From: Mycobacterium sp. ACS4331
Lineage (GTDB): Bacteria > Actinomycetota > Actinomycetes > Mycobacteriales > Mycobacteriaceae
Length of the DNA: 64,000 nt
Direction: 5' to 3'
NCBI RefSeq assembly: GCF_001667265.1
Contig: NZ_LZHW01000103.1
Coordinates: forward strand, 120,999 to 184,998
Shown: one piece after another, positions 25,334 through 33,736 of the stretch
Numbering within the stretch: the first letter of the stretch is position 1
Layout: each line of letters starts with the position of its first letter
The notes under the pieces: model-generated
What the model was told of the DNA's origin: nothing
What the model saw: only the letters and a program-made list of their open reading frames with translations
Database searches by the model: none
Position numbers and translations under genes: made by a program

Positions 25334-26232
25334 CGGGTGAACCAGTCCTGCAGCCGCCGCCACGCGTCGGCTGCGGCGGCCGCGTTGTATCGCTGGCCGG
25401 TGTCGTTGAAGAAGGCGTGGTCGGCTTCGGGTTCGACGACCAGCTCGTGGACCAGTCCGGCACGCTCCAGAGCCGCCCGCGCCGCCGGCTCGGCGGAGGT
25501 GATCCGCGTGTCGAGAGCACCATAGAAACCAAGCACCGCAGCATCTTTGGAGCCTGCGAAGTCCGGATTCTCGGGCAGTGGCCCATAGAAGGGCGCGGCC
25601 GCGGCCAGTCGGGGTTCACCGGCGGCGAGCAGCCGCCAGGTCATACCGCCGCCGAAGCAGAAGCCGACGACGGCCAGCTTGGCGGCCGGTGTGCGTCGCG
25701 CAAGCTCATCGAGGCCGGACCGCAGATCGTCGACGAAGCGCTGGGGATCGACCGCACCGAGCGCCGCGGTGGCCTCCGCGGGATCTGCGTAGCGTGCGGT
25801 GCCCCCCTCCTCGGAGAGCAGATCGATGGCGAGTGCCGACTGGCCCGCACCCGCCAACCGTCCGGCCACCGAGCGCACCCAGTCGTTGAGTCCCTTGTTC
25901 TCATGGATCACCAGCACAGCCCCACGCGGCGTCTCGGCCTGCGCCCATGCGCCCTGCAGCTCTCCACGCGGTCCAGGCCAGGTGATCGGTGCGGTGGGGA
26001 GCGCCCGATCCATCCCGGGCGCCGCCGCAGAGGCGGACGTCGAGTCGGTGTCGACGGGAGCCGACGCGGGCGCGCCGCGGTCAGTTCGGCACGCGGCGAT
26101 CAATCCGGTCGCGGCAGCTGTCGACAGGCCAAGCAGGCCCAGGCGCCGCATCGCCTCGCGGCGGGTCAGCAGTCCGTCGGCGTGGTCGGTGGCGATCTCT
26201 TCGGCGATGTAGCGCTGCAGCGGCGTCATCAT
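25321..26232 (-). CDS. dienelactone hydrolase-family lipoprotein
   Basis: A 303-residue alpha/beta hydrolase of the dienelactone hydrolase family with a Cys nucleophile in GFCFGGG, an Asp in FYGALDTRI and a His in EADHAFFND. The N terminus (about 23-48) has paired arginines before a hydrophobic stretch (RRLGLLGLS) and the lipobox LIAAC with C48, so it is probably a Tat- or Sec-exported lipoprotein. ATG at 26232 was preferred to the upstream start at 26295, which has a cysteine-containing leader not typical for the family. No strong ribosome-binding site is visible. Substrates may be lactones or esters; not determinable. Divergent from the SnoaL-like gene. Confidence 0.83.
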   Translation of the reverse strand: MMTPLQRYIAEEIATDHADGLLTRREAMRRLGLLGLSTAAATGLIAACRTDRGAPASAPVDTDSTSASAAAPGMDRALPTAPITWPGPRGELQGAWAQAETPRGAVLVIHENKGLNDWVRSVAGRLAGAGQSALAIDLLSEEGGTARYADPAEATAALGAVDPQRFVDDLRSGLDELARRTPAAKLAVVGFCFGGGMTWRLLAAGEPRLAAAAPFYGPLPENPDFAGSKDAAVLGFYGALDTRITSAEPAARAALERAGLVHELVVEPEADHAFFNDTGQRYNAAAAADAWRRLQDWFTRYLG

Positions 26233-26316
26233 CGTCAGTATCGTCGCGGAGTGGCCCGCGAACAGGCGAGTTGACAAACACAGGAAAGTGTTCACGTAAT
26301 CGTTGACTACGCGGAC

Positions 26317-26330
26317 TGCAACAGGTTCTA
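26317..26330. promoter_or_regulatory. KstR-type operator in front of the SnoaL-amidohydrolase operon
   Basis: TGCAACAGGTTCTA fits TnnAACnnGTTnnA at every fixed position. It ends nine bases before the GTG start at 26340. A possible -10 (TATCTA, 26329-26334) overlaps its edge, so a repressor here would block the promoter. The dienelactone hydrolase-like gene diverges 85 bases away and could share it. Confidence 0.75.
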
Positions 26331-26339
26331 TCTAGTGCT

Positions 26340-26813
26340 GTGACCCACGACACGTCCGTCGACACCCGCTCCGACGTCACCGAGACCGTGCGCGCTATGT
26401 GGCAGGCGCTGTCCGACCGGGACTGGGACCGCCTGCAGACCCACCTGGCCCCGGACTGCATCTATCTCGACATGCCGGTCGGCCCGGCCGCCGCGGCGCG
26501 TGGCCCCGTGGACATCGTCAAACGCTTGAAGATCGGGCTGGAACCGTTGGCGTCGTATGCGAACTTCCCCGGCCTGATGGTGCACACCGGCGCCGATGTG
26601 ATGTACGAACACCATGAGGAGTGGCACTGGGCCACAGGCGAATCCGCGATCCTGCAGTTCGTGAGCGTGCACCGGGTGCGTGACGGTCTGATCACCCTGT
26701 GGAAGGACTACTGGGATATGGGTGCGCTGGCCGACCATGCACCACCGACATGGATGTCCGATTTCGCCGACGCCGACATGTCGTGGGTGTTCGACGCGAC
26801 CGGACTGGTCTGA
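26340..26813 (+). CDS. SnoaL/NTF2-like protein
   Basis: A 157-residue protein with the SnoaL-like/limonene-epoxide hydrolase-like cone fold pattern: an N-terminal helix pair (MWQALSDRDWDRL), the YLDMPVGP strand, and paired strands VSVHRVRDGLITLWKDYWD. Such folds act as ketosteroid isomerases, epoxide hydrolases or cyclases. The catalytic set cannot be assigned with certainty; D and H residues line the expected pocket (HHEEWHW). Start GTG at 26340 has no ribosome-binding site and may be leaderless. It is nine bases upstream of the amidohydrolase gene and preceded by a KstR-type box, so it probably acts in a sterol- or lipid-catabolic step. Confidence 0.8.
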   Translation: MTHDTSVDTRSDVTETVRAMWQALSDRDWDRLQTHLAPDCIYLDMPVGPAAAARGPVDIVKRLKIGLEPLASYANFPGLMVHTGADVMYEHHEEWHWATGESAILQFVSVHRVRDGLITLWKDYWDMGALADHAPPTWMSDFADADMSWVFDATGLV

Positions 26814-26822
26814 GGAGCACAC

Positions 26823-28592
26823 ATGTATGACCTGACCATCACCGGCGGGACCGTCGTCGACGGCACCGGCGCCGATCGCTTCGCCGCCGACATCGCCGTC
26901 AAGGACGGACGGATCGTCGAGATCCGTCGCCGCGACGCCTTCACCGACTCGACCGATCTGCTGGAGAACAGCGCCGACCACATCGACGCGGGCGGACGCG
27001 TGATCACACCCGGATTCGTCGACATCCACACGCATTACGACGGTCAGGTCAGCTGGGACGATCTGCTGGAACCGTCGAGCATGCACGGTGTGACGACCGT
27101 CGTGAGCGGCAACTGCGGGGTCGGCTTCGCGCCGGTGCAGCCCGGCCGTGAGCAGTGGCTCATCGAGTTGATGGAGGGCGTCGAGGACATCCCCGGCACG
27201 GCGCTGGCCGAGGGCATCGCCTGGAACTGGCGCACCTTCCCCGAGTACCTGGACGCCATCGAGAAGCGCTCCTTGGCAGTCGATTTCGGGACGCAGATCG
27301 CGCACGGCGCGGTGCGCGGCTACGCCATGGGCGAGCGCGGCGCCCGCAACGAGGAGGCGACCGAGGACGACATCGCCGTGATGGCACGGATCGTGCAGGA
27401 GGCCGTCGAGGCCGGTGCGCTGGGATTCTCGACCTCCCGCACGGAAGCACACCGCGCCATCGACGGTGAACCGGTGCCCGGCACATACGCCGCCGAAGCC
27501 GAACTCTTCGGGCTCGGGCGGGCCATGGCCGCCGGCGGACGCGCGGTGTTCGAGGTCTCGCCGCAGGGCACGGCCGGCGAGTCACCCGCCGAGGCGTGCA
27601 TGCGGGAGATGGACTGGATGACCAAGCTCGCCGCGGAGATCGAACGGCCTGTGTCGTTCACGATGATTCAAACCGGCGGTGCACCGGATCTGTGGCGCCG
27701 GCAGCTGGAGCGGGCTGGGAAGGCGCTGGAGAACGGCATCGAGGTCTACGCACAGTTCGCGGCCCGACCCTTCGGCATGCTGTTCGGCTTCCCGGGCTAC
27801 CACGCGTTCACGCACCGCCCGACCTACCGCGCCTTGGCGGCCCGGTACGAACAGGAGGAGCTGACCCGCCGACTGGCCGATCCGCGGGTGCGAGCGACCA
27901 TCCTCGCGGAGCAGGATCTGCCGCCTTCGCCGGTCCCGTTGTTCGACGGTCTGTTCGCGCTGATCCAGCACAGCCTGGACCGCATCTTCCCCATCGGCGA
28001 TCCGCCGGACTACGAGCCGACGCCCGATCAGACGGTGGCCGCGATCGCCGCCCGGTACGGCCAGGACCCGCTGGCCATGCTGTATGACCTGATGCTGGAG
28101 GCCGACGGCACCGCGATGCTGATGCTTCCGTTCTTCAACTACGCCGAGGGCAACCACGACGCGATCTACGACATGATGACCCATCCCGCCGCGGTGTCGG
28201 GACTGTCCGACGGCGGGGCGCACTGCGGTCTGATCTGCGACGCCTCCTACCCCACCTTCATGCTGACGCACTGGGCGCGGGATCGGCACCGCGGGCCGAA
28301 GTTCTCCCTGGAGTACGTCGTGCGCAAGCAGACCCTGGACACCGCAACGCTTTTCGGGCTGTCGGATCGCGGTGTGCTCGCGGTCGGCAAGAAGGCCGAC
28401 ATGAACGTCATCGACATGGACGCGCTGACGCTGGACGTGCCGCGAATGGTGCACGACCTGCCCGCCGGTGGGCGCCGGTTGATCCAGGGTGCCGCCGGCT
28501 ACGACGCGACGGTGGTCAGCGGCGTGGTGACTCGGCGGCACGGTGCCGACACCGGCGCTCGGCCCGGCGCTCTGATCCGCGGGGTGCGCTGA
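26823..28592 (+). CDS. N-acyl-D-amino-acid deacylase-like amidohydrolase
   Basis: A 589-residue metal-dependent amidohydrolase of the D-aminoacylase group. The metal-binding HxH (H69, H71) is in GFVDIHTHYDGQ, the Cys-containing SGNCGVGFAP segment follows, and the SDGGAHCG and ADMNVIDMD motifs close the barrel and beta-sandwich. ATG at 26823 has AGGAG six bases upstream. Known relatives cleave N-acyl-D-amino acids or related cyclic amides; longer mycobacterial forms like this one are mostly uncharacterised. The operon with the SnoaL-like gene under a KstR-type box points to lipid or steroid catabolism rather than D-amino acid use; that is inference. Confidence 0.85.
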   Translation: MYDLTITGGTVVDGTGADRFAADIAVKDGRIVEIRRRDAFTDSTDLLENSADHIDAGGRVITPGFVDIHTHYDGQVSWDDLLEPSSMHGVTTVVSGNCGVGFAPVQPGREQWLIELMEGVEDIPGTALAEGIAWNWRTFPEYLDAIEKRSLAVDFGTQIAHGAVRGYAMGERGARNEEATEDDIAVMARIVQEAVEAGALGFSTSRTEAHRAIDGEPVPGTYAAEAELFGLGRAMAAGGRAVFEVSPQGTAGESPAEACMREMDWMTKLAAEIERPVSFTMIQTGGAPDLWRRQLERAGKALENGIEVYAQFAARPFGMLFGFPGYHAFTHRPTYRALAARYEQEELTRRLADPRVRATILAEQDLPPSPVPLFDGLFALIQHSLDRIFPIGDPPDYEPTPDQTVAAIAARYGQDPLAMLYDLMLEADGTAMLMLPFFNYAEGNHDAIYDMMTHPAAVSGLSDGGAHCGLICDASYPTFMLTHWARDRHRGPKFSLEYVVRKQTLDTATLFGLSDRGVLAVGKKADMNVIDMDALTLDVPRMVHDLPAGGRRLIQGAAGYDATVVSGVVTRRHGADTGARPGALIRGVR

Positions 28593-28616
28593 GCCCCACT
28601 GCCGCATCGGCGACCG

Positions 28617-29726
28617 TCAGCCCAGTTCTGGGTACACCCGCTGGGCGTTGCGGTGCGCGATCAGGTCAACCACCCGCATCGCATCGCGCCGTGACCACTC
28701 TCCCGAGTCGACGAAACCCGTGAGCACCCGGGTCATGCCGAGCCGCCACAACCGGGCGCCGAGGAAGTGCAGTTCGGCGGGCCCGAAGGCGTCCGAGGAG
28801 TACAGAATCTTGCGGAAGGGCGCGAGTTCGAGCAGGCGCGCGATCACCGAGGGCGAGCGCGCGCCGACGTGGTTGACGCTCAAGCCGACGTCGACGAAGA
28901 CGTTGTCGAAGGCCTGGGCGAGATAACCCGCCTCACGCTCGAAGGGGTAGCAGTGCAGCAGAGTGATCGGCGTGCCGCCCGAGGATCGCAGAAAGTCCAG
29001 CAGCAGAAGCGGATTGGCGCGGTTCAGGTCAAGGTCCCGGTCGCCGAAGCCGACGTGGATCTGCAACGGCTTGCCCAGTCGCAGTCCCTGGTGGAGGCCG
29101 AACCTCAGCAGTGTGCGGTCGGTCAGACGCCGGCCGCCCTCGTCGCGCCATCTGCTGGCCGCCTCGGCGACCTCACGTACGCTGGGCTCACCGAGGTCCC
29201 CCTCGAACCCCCCGCGGTAGGCGAGGATGGTCTTGGTGCCCACGGCGTGTTCGGCTCGGGCGGCGAGGATCTCGGCGAACGCCTCCCCATAGCCTCCCGG
29301 TGCCGCGGCGGCCTGCTCGGCGACCTGTTCGAGGCGGACCACCTCGTGCGCGCGTCCGCCGGATGCTCGGCCGACCTCGTCGGGTCCGGCGACACCGTCG
29401 GCGAAGCCGGTGTCCACAATCCAGTCGGTGACCCCGCAGCCGCGGAGGAACGTCTGCGCGACCTCGGCCTCACCCATCCGCTGCCGTCGTTCCCAATAGT
29501 CCTGCGGCTCAGTGTGTGCCGGCAGTCCGAGCACCGGTGCGCAGTGCGTCCGCACCGCGAAACCCAATTGGCTGTCGAACACCGAGTCCGGTTCGGCGAG
29601 AGGTTCGGTGTCGGCCTCGTTGAGGGCGTTCTGAAAGCGGGCCTGATCGCCGTCGCCCGTCCAGCATCCGTGCACGTGGTGGTCGATCAGCGCGACCGCG
29701 GCGATGTGGTCGGCGAGCGCGCTCAC
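28617..29726 (-). CDS. amidohydrolase 2-family protein next to glnA3
   Basis: A 369-residue TIM-barrel amidohydrolase. The HxH motif (H16, H18) is in LIDHHVHGCW, and TLLHCYPFEREAGYLA, VDVGLSVNHV and ILYSSDAFGP carry further metal and catalytic residues. The start is GTG at 29726, directly after the glnA3 stop codon, with no intergenic base. The same arrangement is found in M. tuberculosis as Rv1878-Rv1879 (from memory). In relatives an amidohydrolase next to a gamma-glutamyl ligase can remove or release a glutamyl group, so it may act on the GlnA3 product. Confidence 0.85.
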   Translation of the reverse strand: MSALADHIAAVALIDHHVHGCWTGDGDQARFQNALNEADTEPLAEPDSVFDSQLGFAVRTHCAPVLGLPAHTEPQDYWERRQRMGEAEVAQTFLRGCGVTDWIVDTGFADGVAGPDEVGRASGGRAHEVVRLEQVAEQAAAAPGGYGEAFAEILAARAEHAVGTKTILAYRGGFEGDLGEPSVREVAEAASRWRDEGGRRLTDRTLLRFGLHQGLRLGKPLQIHVGFGDRDLDLNRANPLLLLDFLRSSGGTPITLLHCYPFEREAGYLAQAFDNVFVDVGLSVNHVGARSPSVIARLLELAPFRKILYSSDAFGPAELHFLGARLWRLGMTRVLTGFVDSGEWSRRDAMRVVDLIAHRNAQRVYPELG

Positions 29727-31079
29727 TCACAGGCTCCACGCGAGCCGGAACCGGTCGGCGAGCTCGTCGGGCGCCAACGCGCCGTAGTGGTGGATCTCGT
29801 GCCGGCGCACAGCCACCGACATGTCGACCACACCGTCGCCGAGCAGATCCCGCAGCAGAGTCGAGGAGTCCAGGGTGTCTATGACGTCGGCCTGGCGGTC
29901 CGGAAGCTGGACCGTGCCGGCCCTCCTTCGCTCCGACTTGGTCTGCAGCGCCGGATCGATCGTGGTCTCAGGTCCCAGGGCGGCCCTTCGCTCGATGCCG
30001 TGGAGCGCGAGCCCGAGGATCGCCGCACTGGCCAGGTAGACGTTGGCCGACGGGTCGATGGGCTTGACCTCGAGATTGGCACCGTGGGGATTGGCCGGAC
30101 CCCCGACCAGGAGACGCACCGCGGCCTCGCGGTTCTCGGCGCCCCAGCAGATGAACGCACCTGCCCAGAACCCCGGTTGCATGCGCATCCCGGACAGGAT
30201 CGAGCCTGCCAGAATGCCTTGAGCCTCAGGCAGTCCGGCCAGCAGGCCCGCGATGGCATGCTGCCCCTCATCGGTCAGGCCGTAGGGACCTGAGCCGCCG
30301 GAGAACACCGACCTCCTGTCCTTGAACAGTGAGAAGTGCTGGTGGGCACCGGTTCCGACGCCACCGGCGAACGGCACCGGCGACAGGCTGACGCGCAGCC
30401 CGAAACGGCGCGCCACGCGGGACACGATGAGGCGCAACAACATCAGGTGGTCGGCGGCCGGCACTGGGGGCTGGGGGCGCAGCGAGATCTCGAACTGGTT
30501 CTGACCGTACTCGGGATGGAACTGCTCGATGTCCACGCCGGCGGCGGCGGCCGCGGCCATGACGTCGTGCACAAATCCCTCGTGCTCCAATACACCGGTC
30601 AGACCGTATTGCGCCCAGAGGTGGGTCGGCAGGCGCGCACCGTCGGGGCCGACCAGCACGAACTCGAGTTCGTGTCCGACGAACGCCGTCAGACCCGCCT
30701 CGGCCAGTCGCGCCTCCACCCGGGCCAGGGTGCCGCGGCTGCACATCGGGATGCGATTGCCGTCCTGGTCGAAGAACTCCCCTGGCGCCCAGACGAATCC
30801 GTCACCGATGCCGTGCAGTGCGGTCAGGTCGATGCGCACGCGCTGGTCGCCGACGACACCGATCGAGTCGGTCTTCACAACGCCGGTCTGGTCGATGGCG
30901 AAACCGTGCCAGACCGGGCTTGCGCCCAGTCCGGGTTCGGCGAATGCGTGGATGCGGCCGATCGGCACCATCTTGGCCTGTGTCAGCCCCGCCGGGTTGA
31001 CGACGGTGCCCAGCACCGTCGCGGCGCCGTTGGCCTTCAACTGGGCGATGGATGCGGCCGGCGTGGAGGCGGCGGTCAT
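29727..31079 (-). CDS. glnA3: glutamine synthetase-like gamma-glutamyl ligase GlnA3
   Basis: A 450-residue glutamine synthetase-fold protein. Visible elements are the FVGHELEFVLVG metal-binding segment, FHPEYGQNQFEISL, the ATP-proximal GTGAHQHFSLF, and NPHGANLEVKPIDPSANVYL. It lacks the adenylylation loop of GlnA1. GlnA3-type enzymes glutamylate polyamines rather than ammonia in actinobacteria. ATG at 31079 was preferred to GTG 31085 because GGAGGAGG is eight bases upstream of the ATG. It belongs to an operon with the AhpD-like gene (39-base gap) and the amidohydrolase. Confidence 0.9.
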   Translation of the reverse strand: MTAASTPAASIAQLKANGAATVLGTVVNPAGLTQAKMVPIGRIHAFAEPGLGASPVWHGFAIDQTGVVKTDSIGVVGDQRVRIDLTALHGIGDGFVWAPGEFFDQDGNRIPMCSRGTLARVEARLAEAGLTAFVGHELEFVLVGPDGARLPTHLWAQYGLTGVLEHEGFVHDVMAAAAAAGVDIEQFHPEYGQNQFEISLRPQPPVPAADHLMLLRLIVSRVARRFGLRVSLSPVPFAGGVGTGAHQHFSLFKDRRSVFSGGSGPYGLTDEGQHAIAGLLAGLPEAQGILAGSILSGMRMQPGFWAGAFICWGAENREAAVRLLVGGPANPHGANLEVKPIDPSANVYLASAAILGLALHGIERRAALGPETTIDPALQTKSERRRAGTVQLPDRQADVIDTLDSSTLLRDLLGDGVVDMSVAVRRHEIHHYGALAPDELADRFRLAWSL

Positions 31080-31118
31080 GGCCACATCCTCCTCCGGACC
31101 GGCGTCGGCGGCCAGGCT

Positions 31119-31613
31119 TCAGGCGCGGCTGGGCAGAGTGAGCCTGCAGCTCTGCCCGATGTCCAGGGTGCGCAGGACGCGACCCATGCCGACCCACATG
31201 GCGCACGAGAGCGCGAGGTCGGCGAGAAGCTCGTCGGAGAAGTGCTCGGCGGCGCGCTGCCAGAAGTCCTCATCGTCACGCAGGGCGGTGTGCTCCGTGG
31301 CGAACCGGTGCGCGAACTCGGCGGCGATGCGTTCCTGGTCGGAATAGCCGGGCCAGGTGCGCCATTCCGGCGCGTGATCGTAGAGCTCCTCGTCCACCCC
31401 GGCGGCGGGGCCGTCGGCGTCGCGGGTGTTGACGCACACCGTGCACTCGTTGTCGTGGGCGATGACGATGCGCGCGAGTTCGCGCACCCGCATCGGAAGA
31501 CGGTTCTCGTCATAGACCGCACGGGTGAACCCGGCCAGCGCCCCACCGATCTTCGGCGATTTGAGCATCCACCCCGCGACGTCGTCGTCGGGGAAGTCTC
31601 CGATTCGACTCAT
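31119..31613 (-). CDS. carboxymuconolactone decarboxylase / AhpD-like protein
   Basis: A 164-residue alkylhydroperoxidase D-like protein. The Glu-Cys-x-x-Cys redox motif is E56-C57-x-x-C60 in NECTVC, preceded by RELARIVIAHD typical of the family. AhpD-like proteins are thiol peroxidase or disulfide relay enzymes; others are carboxymuconolactone decarboxylases. Start ATG at 31613 with a KstR-type box 24 bases upstream. It heads the operon with glnA3 and the amidohydrolase, so it may be controlled by sterol derivatives. Confidence 0.83.
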   Translation of the reverse strand: MSRIGDFPDDDVAGWMLKSPKIGGALAGFTRAVYDENRLPMRVRELARIVIAHDNECTVCVNTRDADGPAAGVDEELYDHAPEWRTWPGYSDQERIAAEFAHRFATEHTALRDDEDFWQRAAEHFSDELLADLALSCAMWVGMGRVLRTLDIGQSCRLTLPSRA

Positions 31614-31636
31614 AGCGGCGATGCTACGCCCGAGAA

Positions 31637-31650
31637 TGGAACGCGTTCTA
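31637..31650. promoter_or_regulatory. KstR-type operator in front of the AhpD-like/glnA3 operon
   Basis: TGGAACGCGTTCTA fits TnnAACnnGTTnnA fully, with a perfect AGAACGCGTTC-type core. It overlaps the last codon of the upstream MFS gene and lies 24 bases before the ATG at 31613. Confidence 0.72.
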
Positions 31651-33684
31651 GTTTCGCGCCAGAACCGGTTCGTCGCTCCATTCCCGCTGCACGAGCATTC
31701 TGTGCGCGATGCGTTCGAGGGCGGCCTCCACCTGCTCCCGGTCCGGACGGCCGTCGAACGTCGGCGAGGCCGCGAGCTTGGCGACGATGCGCTCCACGAT
31801 CGCCCCCGAGACCGAGTCGACCTGCGACACGCCCATCTGCGTCAGCCACAGCAGGTCGCCCGTGCGCAGCGCGCATCCCCGCTCGACCAGCCGATCGAAT
31901 GCGGGCTCGATGACCTCCCGCGGCACCCGCAGGCGGTCGGCGATGTTGCCGATGTCGGCCGAACCGAACACCTGATTCTGCCGGTAGATCTGCAGCAGCG
32001 CCCACAATTCGGGCACGTCGAGCACACAGCCGTGCCGTCCGGCCAGGTTTCGCAGCCGGATTTCCGGCGAGTCCCGGAACATCCGGCCCACCGCGACCTC
32101 GAGGATCTTCTCGGGCGATTCGGTGCTGGGCATGCCGAACCCCTCGCCGAGGTCGGCCGCCGCGGCCACGTCCATCTCACGCAGCGGCACCTCCTTGAGG
32201 AACAGGGCCACCACGAAGCCCACGAGAGCCACCGGGACCGCGCACAGGAACACCCGGCCCAGCGAGTCGGCATACGCCTCGACGATCGGCCGAGCCATCT
32301 CGGCGGACAACCCGTGCAGCGCCTTCGGCGACTCGGCGGCCTCGGGTGGCGCCCCCGAGGCCAGCAGCGCGGGCCCGATGCGGCCGGCGAGGAAGTTGGC
32401 GAACAGCGAGCCGAAGATCGCCGCGCCGAACGAACTGCCGATGGTCCGGAAGAACGTGACACCCGAGGTGGCCACCCCCAGATCGGCGAAGGCGGCGGTG
32501 TTCTGCACCGTCAACACCAGCACCTGCATGCACATGCCGATACCGGTGCCGAGGATGAACAGGAACAGACCCTCGCGCCACAGCGGGGCACCGACGCCCA
32601 ACTGGGACAGCAGGAGGAATCCGAGGGCCATCACCGCGGTGCCCACGATGGGGAAGATCTTGTAGCGCCCGGTGCGCCCGACGATCTGCCCGCTGCCGAT
32701 GGACGTGATGAGGAGGCCGAGCACCATGGGCAGTGTGCGCAGACCCGATTCGGTGGCGGACACACCGTCGACGAACTGCATGAAGGTCGGCAGGAACGTC
32801 ATGGCCCCGAGCATCGCGAAGCCCACTATGAAGGCCAGGATGCAGCACACCGTGAACACGGGACTCGCGAACAGCCGGATCGGCAGGATGGGTTCCGCCG
32901 CACGCAGTTCCACCCGGACGAAGAACGCCAGGGCGATCGCCGAGCCGAGGAACAGGCCCACGATCATCGGTGACCCCCACGCGTATTCGCCGCCGCCCCA
33001 ACTGGTCGCCAGCGTCAGGCCCGAGGCCCCGATGCCGACCAGCACGATGCCGGCGTAGTCGATTACGGGTTTCGAGGACCGCGCCAGCGAGGGGATCGCC
33101 GCCACCGCGACGGCGAACACCACGATCGCGACCGGCACATTGATCCAGAACGCCCACCGCCACGTCATGTGGTCGGTGAAGAATCCGCCGAGCAGAGGGC
33201 CGATCACCGTGGTGACACCGAACACCGCACCCAGGGCGCCCTGGTACCGACCGCGATCACGCAACGGGATGACCTCGCCGATGACGGCCATCGAGGTCAC
33301 CATGATCGCGCCGCCGCCGATGCCCTGCAGAGCGCGCGCCGCCACGAGCATGCCCATCGAGGTCGCCAGACCGCAGAGCACCGAACCGAGCAGGAAGAAC
33401 ACGATCGAGGCCTGGAACACGGCCTTGCGTCCGAACAGGTCACCGAGCTTGCCGACGATGGCCGTCGCGATGGTCGATGCCAACAGATAGCTGGTGACCA
33501 CCCACGACTGGTGGCCCGCGCCGCCGAGGTCGGCCACCACCGTCGGCAGAGCGGTGGCGACGATCGTCTGGTCGAGTGCCGCCAGCAGCATGCCGAGCAG
33601 AACCGCGACGAAGATCAGGTTCCGCCGTTGCGGGCTGATCAGCGCGCTGCCGGCTTCGGGATCGGCCGTGGGAGCTGTCGTCAT
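31648..33684 (-). CDS. MFS DHA2-family exporter with C-terminal winged-helix-like extension
   Basis: A 678-residue transporter. Residues 1-510 form the 14-helix major facilitator core (DHA2), with the VVADLGGAGHQSWVVTSYLL segment and GKLGDLFGRKAV loop typical of drug exporters. Residues about 525-678 are soluble and resemble a winged-helix (MarR-like) fold: LWALLQIYRQNQVFGSADI, then LRVPREVIEPAFDRLVERG. The orthologue in M. tuberculosis (Rv1877, about 690 residues) shares the extension, I believe, so it is not an artefact. Likely function: proton-driven export of lipophilic compounds. It lies 52 bases downstream of the bacterioferritin gene. Confidence 0.88.
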   Translation of the reverse strand: MTTAPTADPEAGSALISPQRRNLIFVAVLLGMLLAALDQTIVATALPTVVADLGGAGHQSWVVTSYLLASTIATAIVGKLGDLFGRKAVFQASIVFFLLGSVLCGLATSMGMLVAARALQGIGGGAIMVTSMAVIGEVIPLRDRGRYQGALGAVFGVTTVIGPLLGGFFTDHMTWRWAFWINVPVAIVVFAVAVAAIPSLARSSKPVIDYAGIVLVGIGASGLTLATSWGGGEYAWGSPMIVGLFLGSAIALAFFVRVELRAAEPILPIRLFASPVFTVCCILAFIVGFAMLGAMTFLPTFMQFVDGVSATESGLRTLPMVLGLLITSIGSGQIVGRTGRYKIFPIVGTAVMALGFLLLSQLGVGAPLWREGLFLFILGTGIGMCMQVLVLTVQNTAAFADLGVATSGVTFFRTIGSSFGAAIFGSLFANFLAGRIGPALLASGAPPEAAESPKALHGLSAEMARPIVEAYADSLGRVFLCAVPVALVGFVVALFLKEVPLREMDVAAAADLGEGFGMPSTESPEKILEVAVGRMFRDSPEIRLRNLAGRHGCVLDVPELWALLQIYRQNQVFGSADIGNIADRLRVPREVIEPAFDRLVERGCALRTGDLLWLTQMGVSQVDSVSGAIVERIVAKLAASPTFDGRPDREQVEAALERIAHRMLVQREWSDEPVLARN

Positions 33685-33736
33685 ACCCGGTCTATACCCG
33701 CCGGTGACGACTTTGTTAGCAGAGCTATGGAATCAA

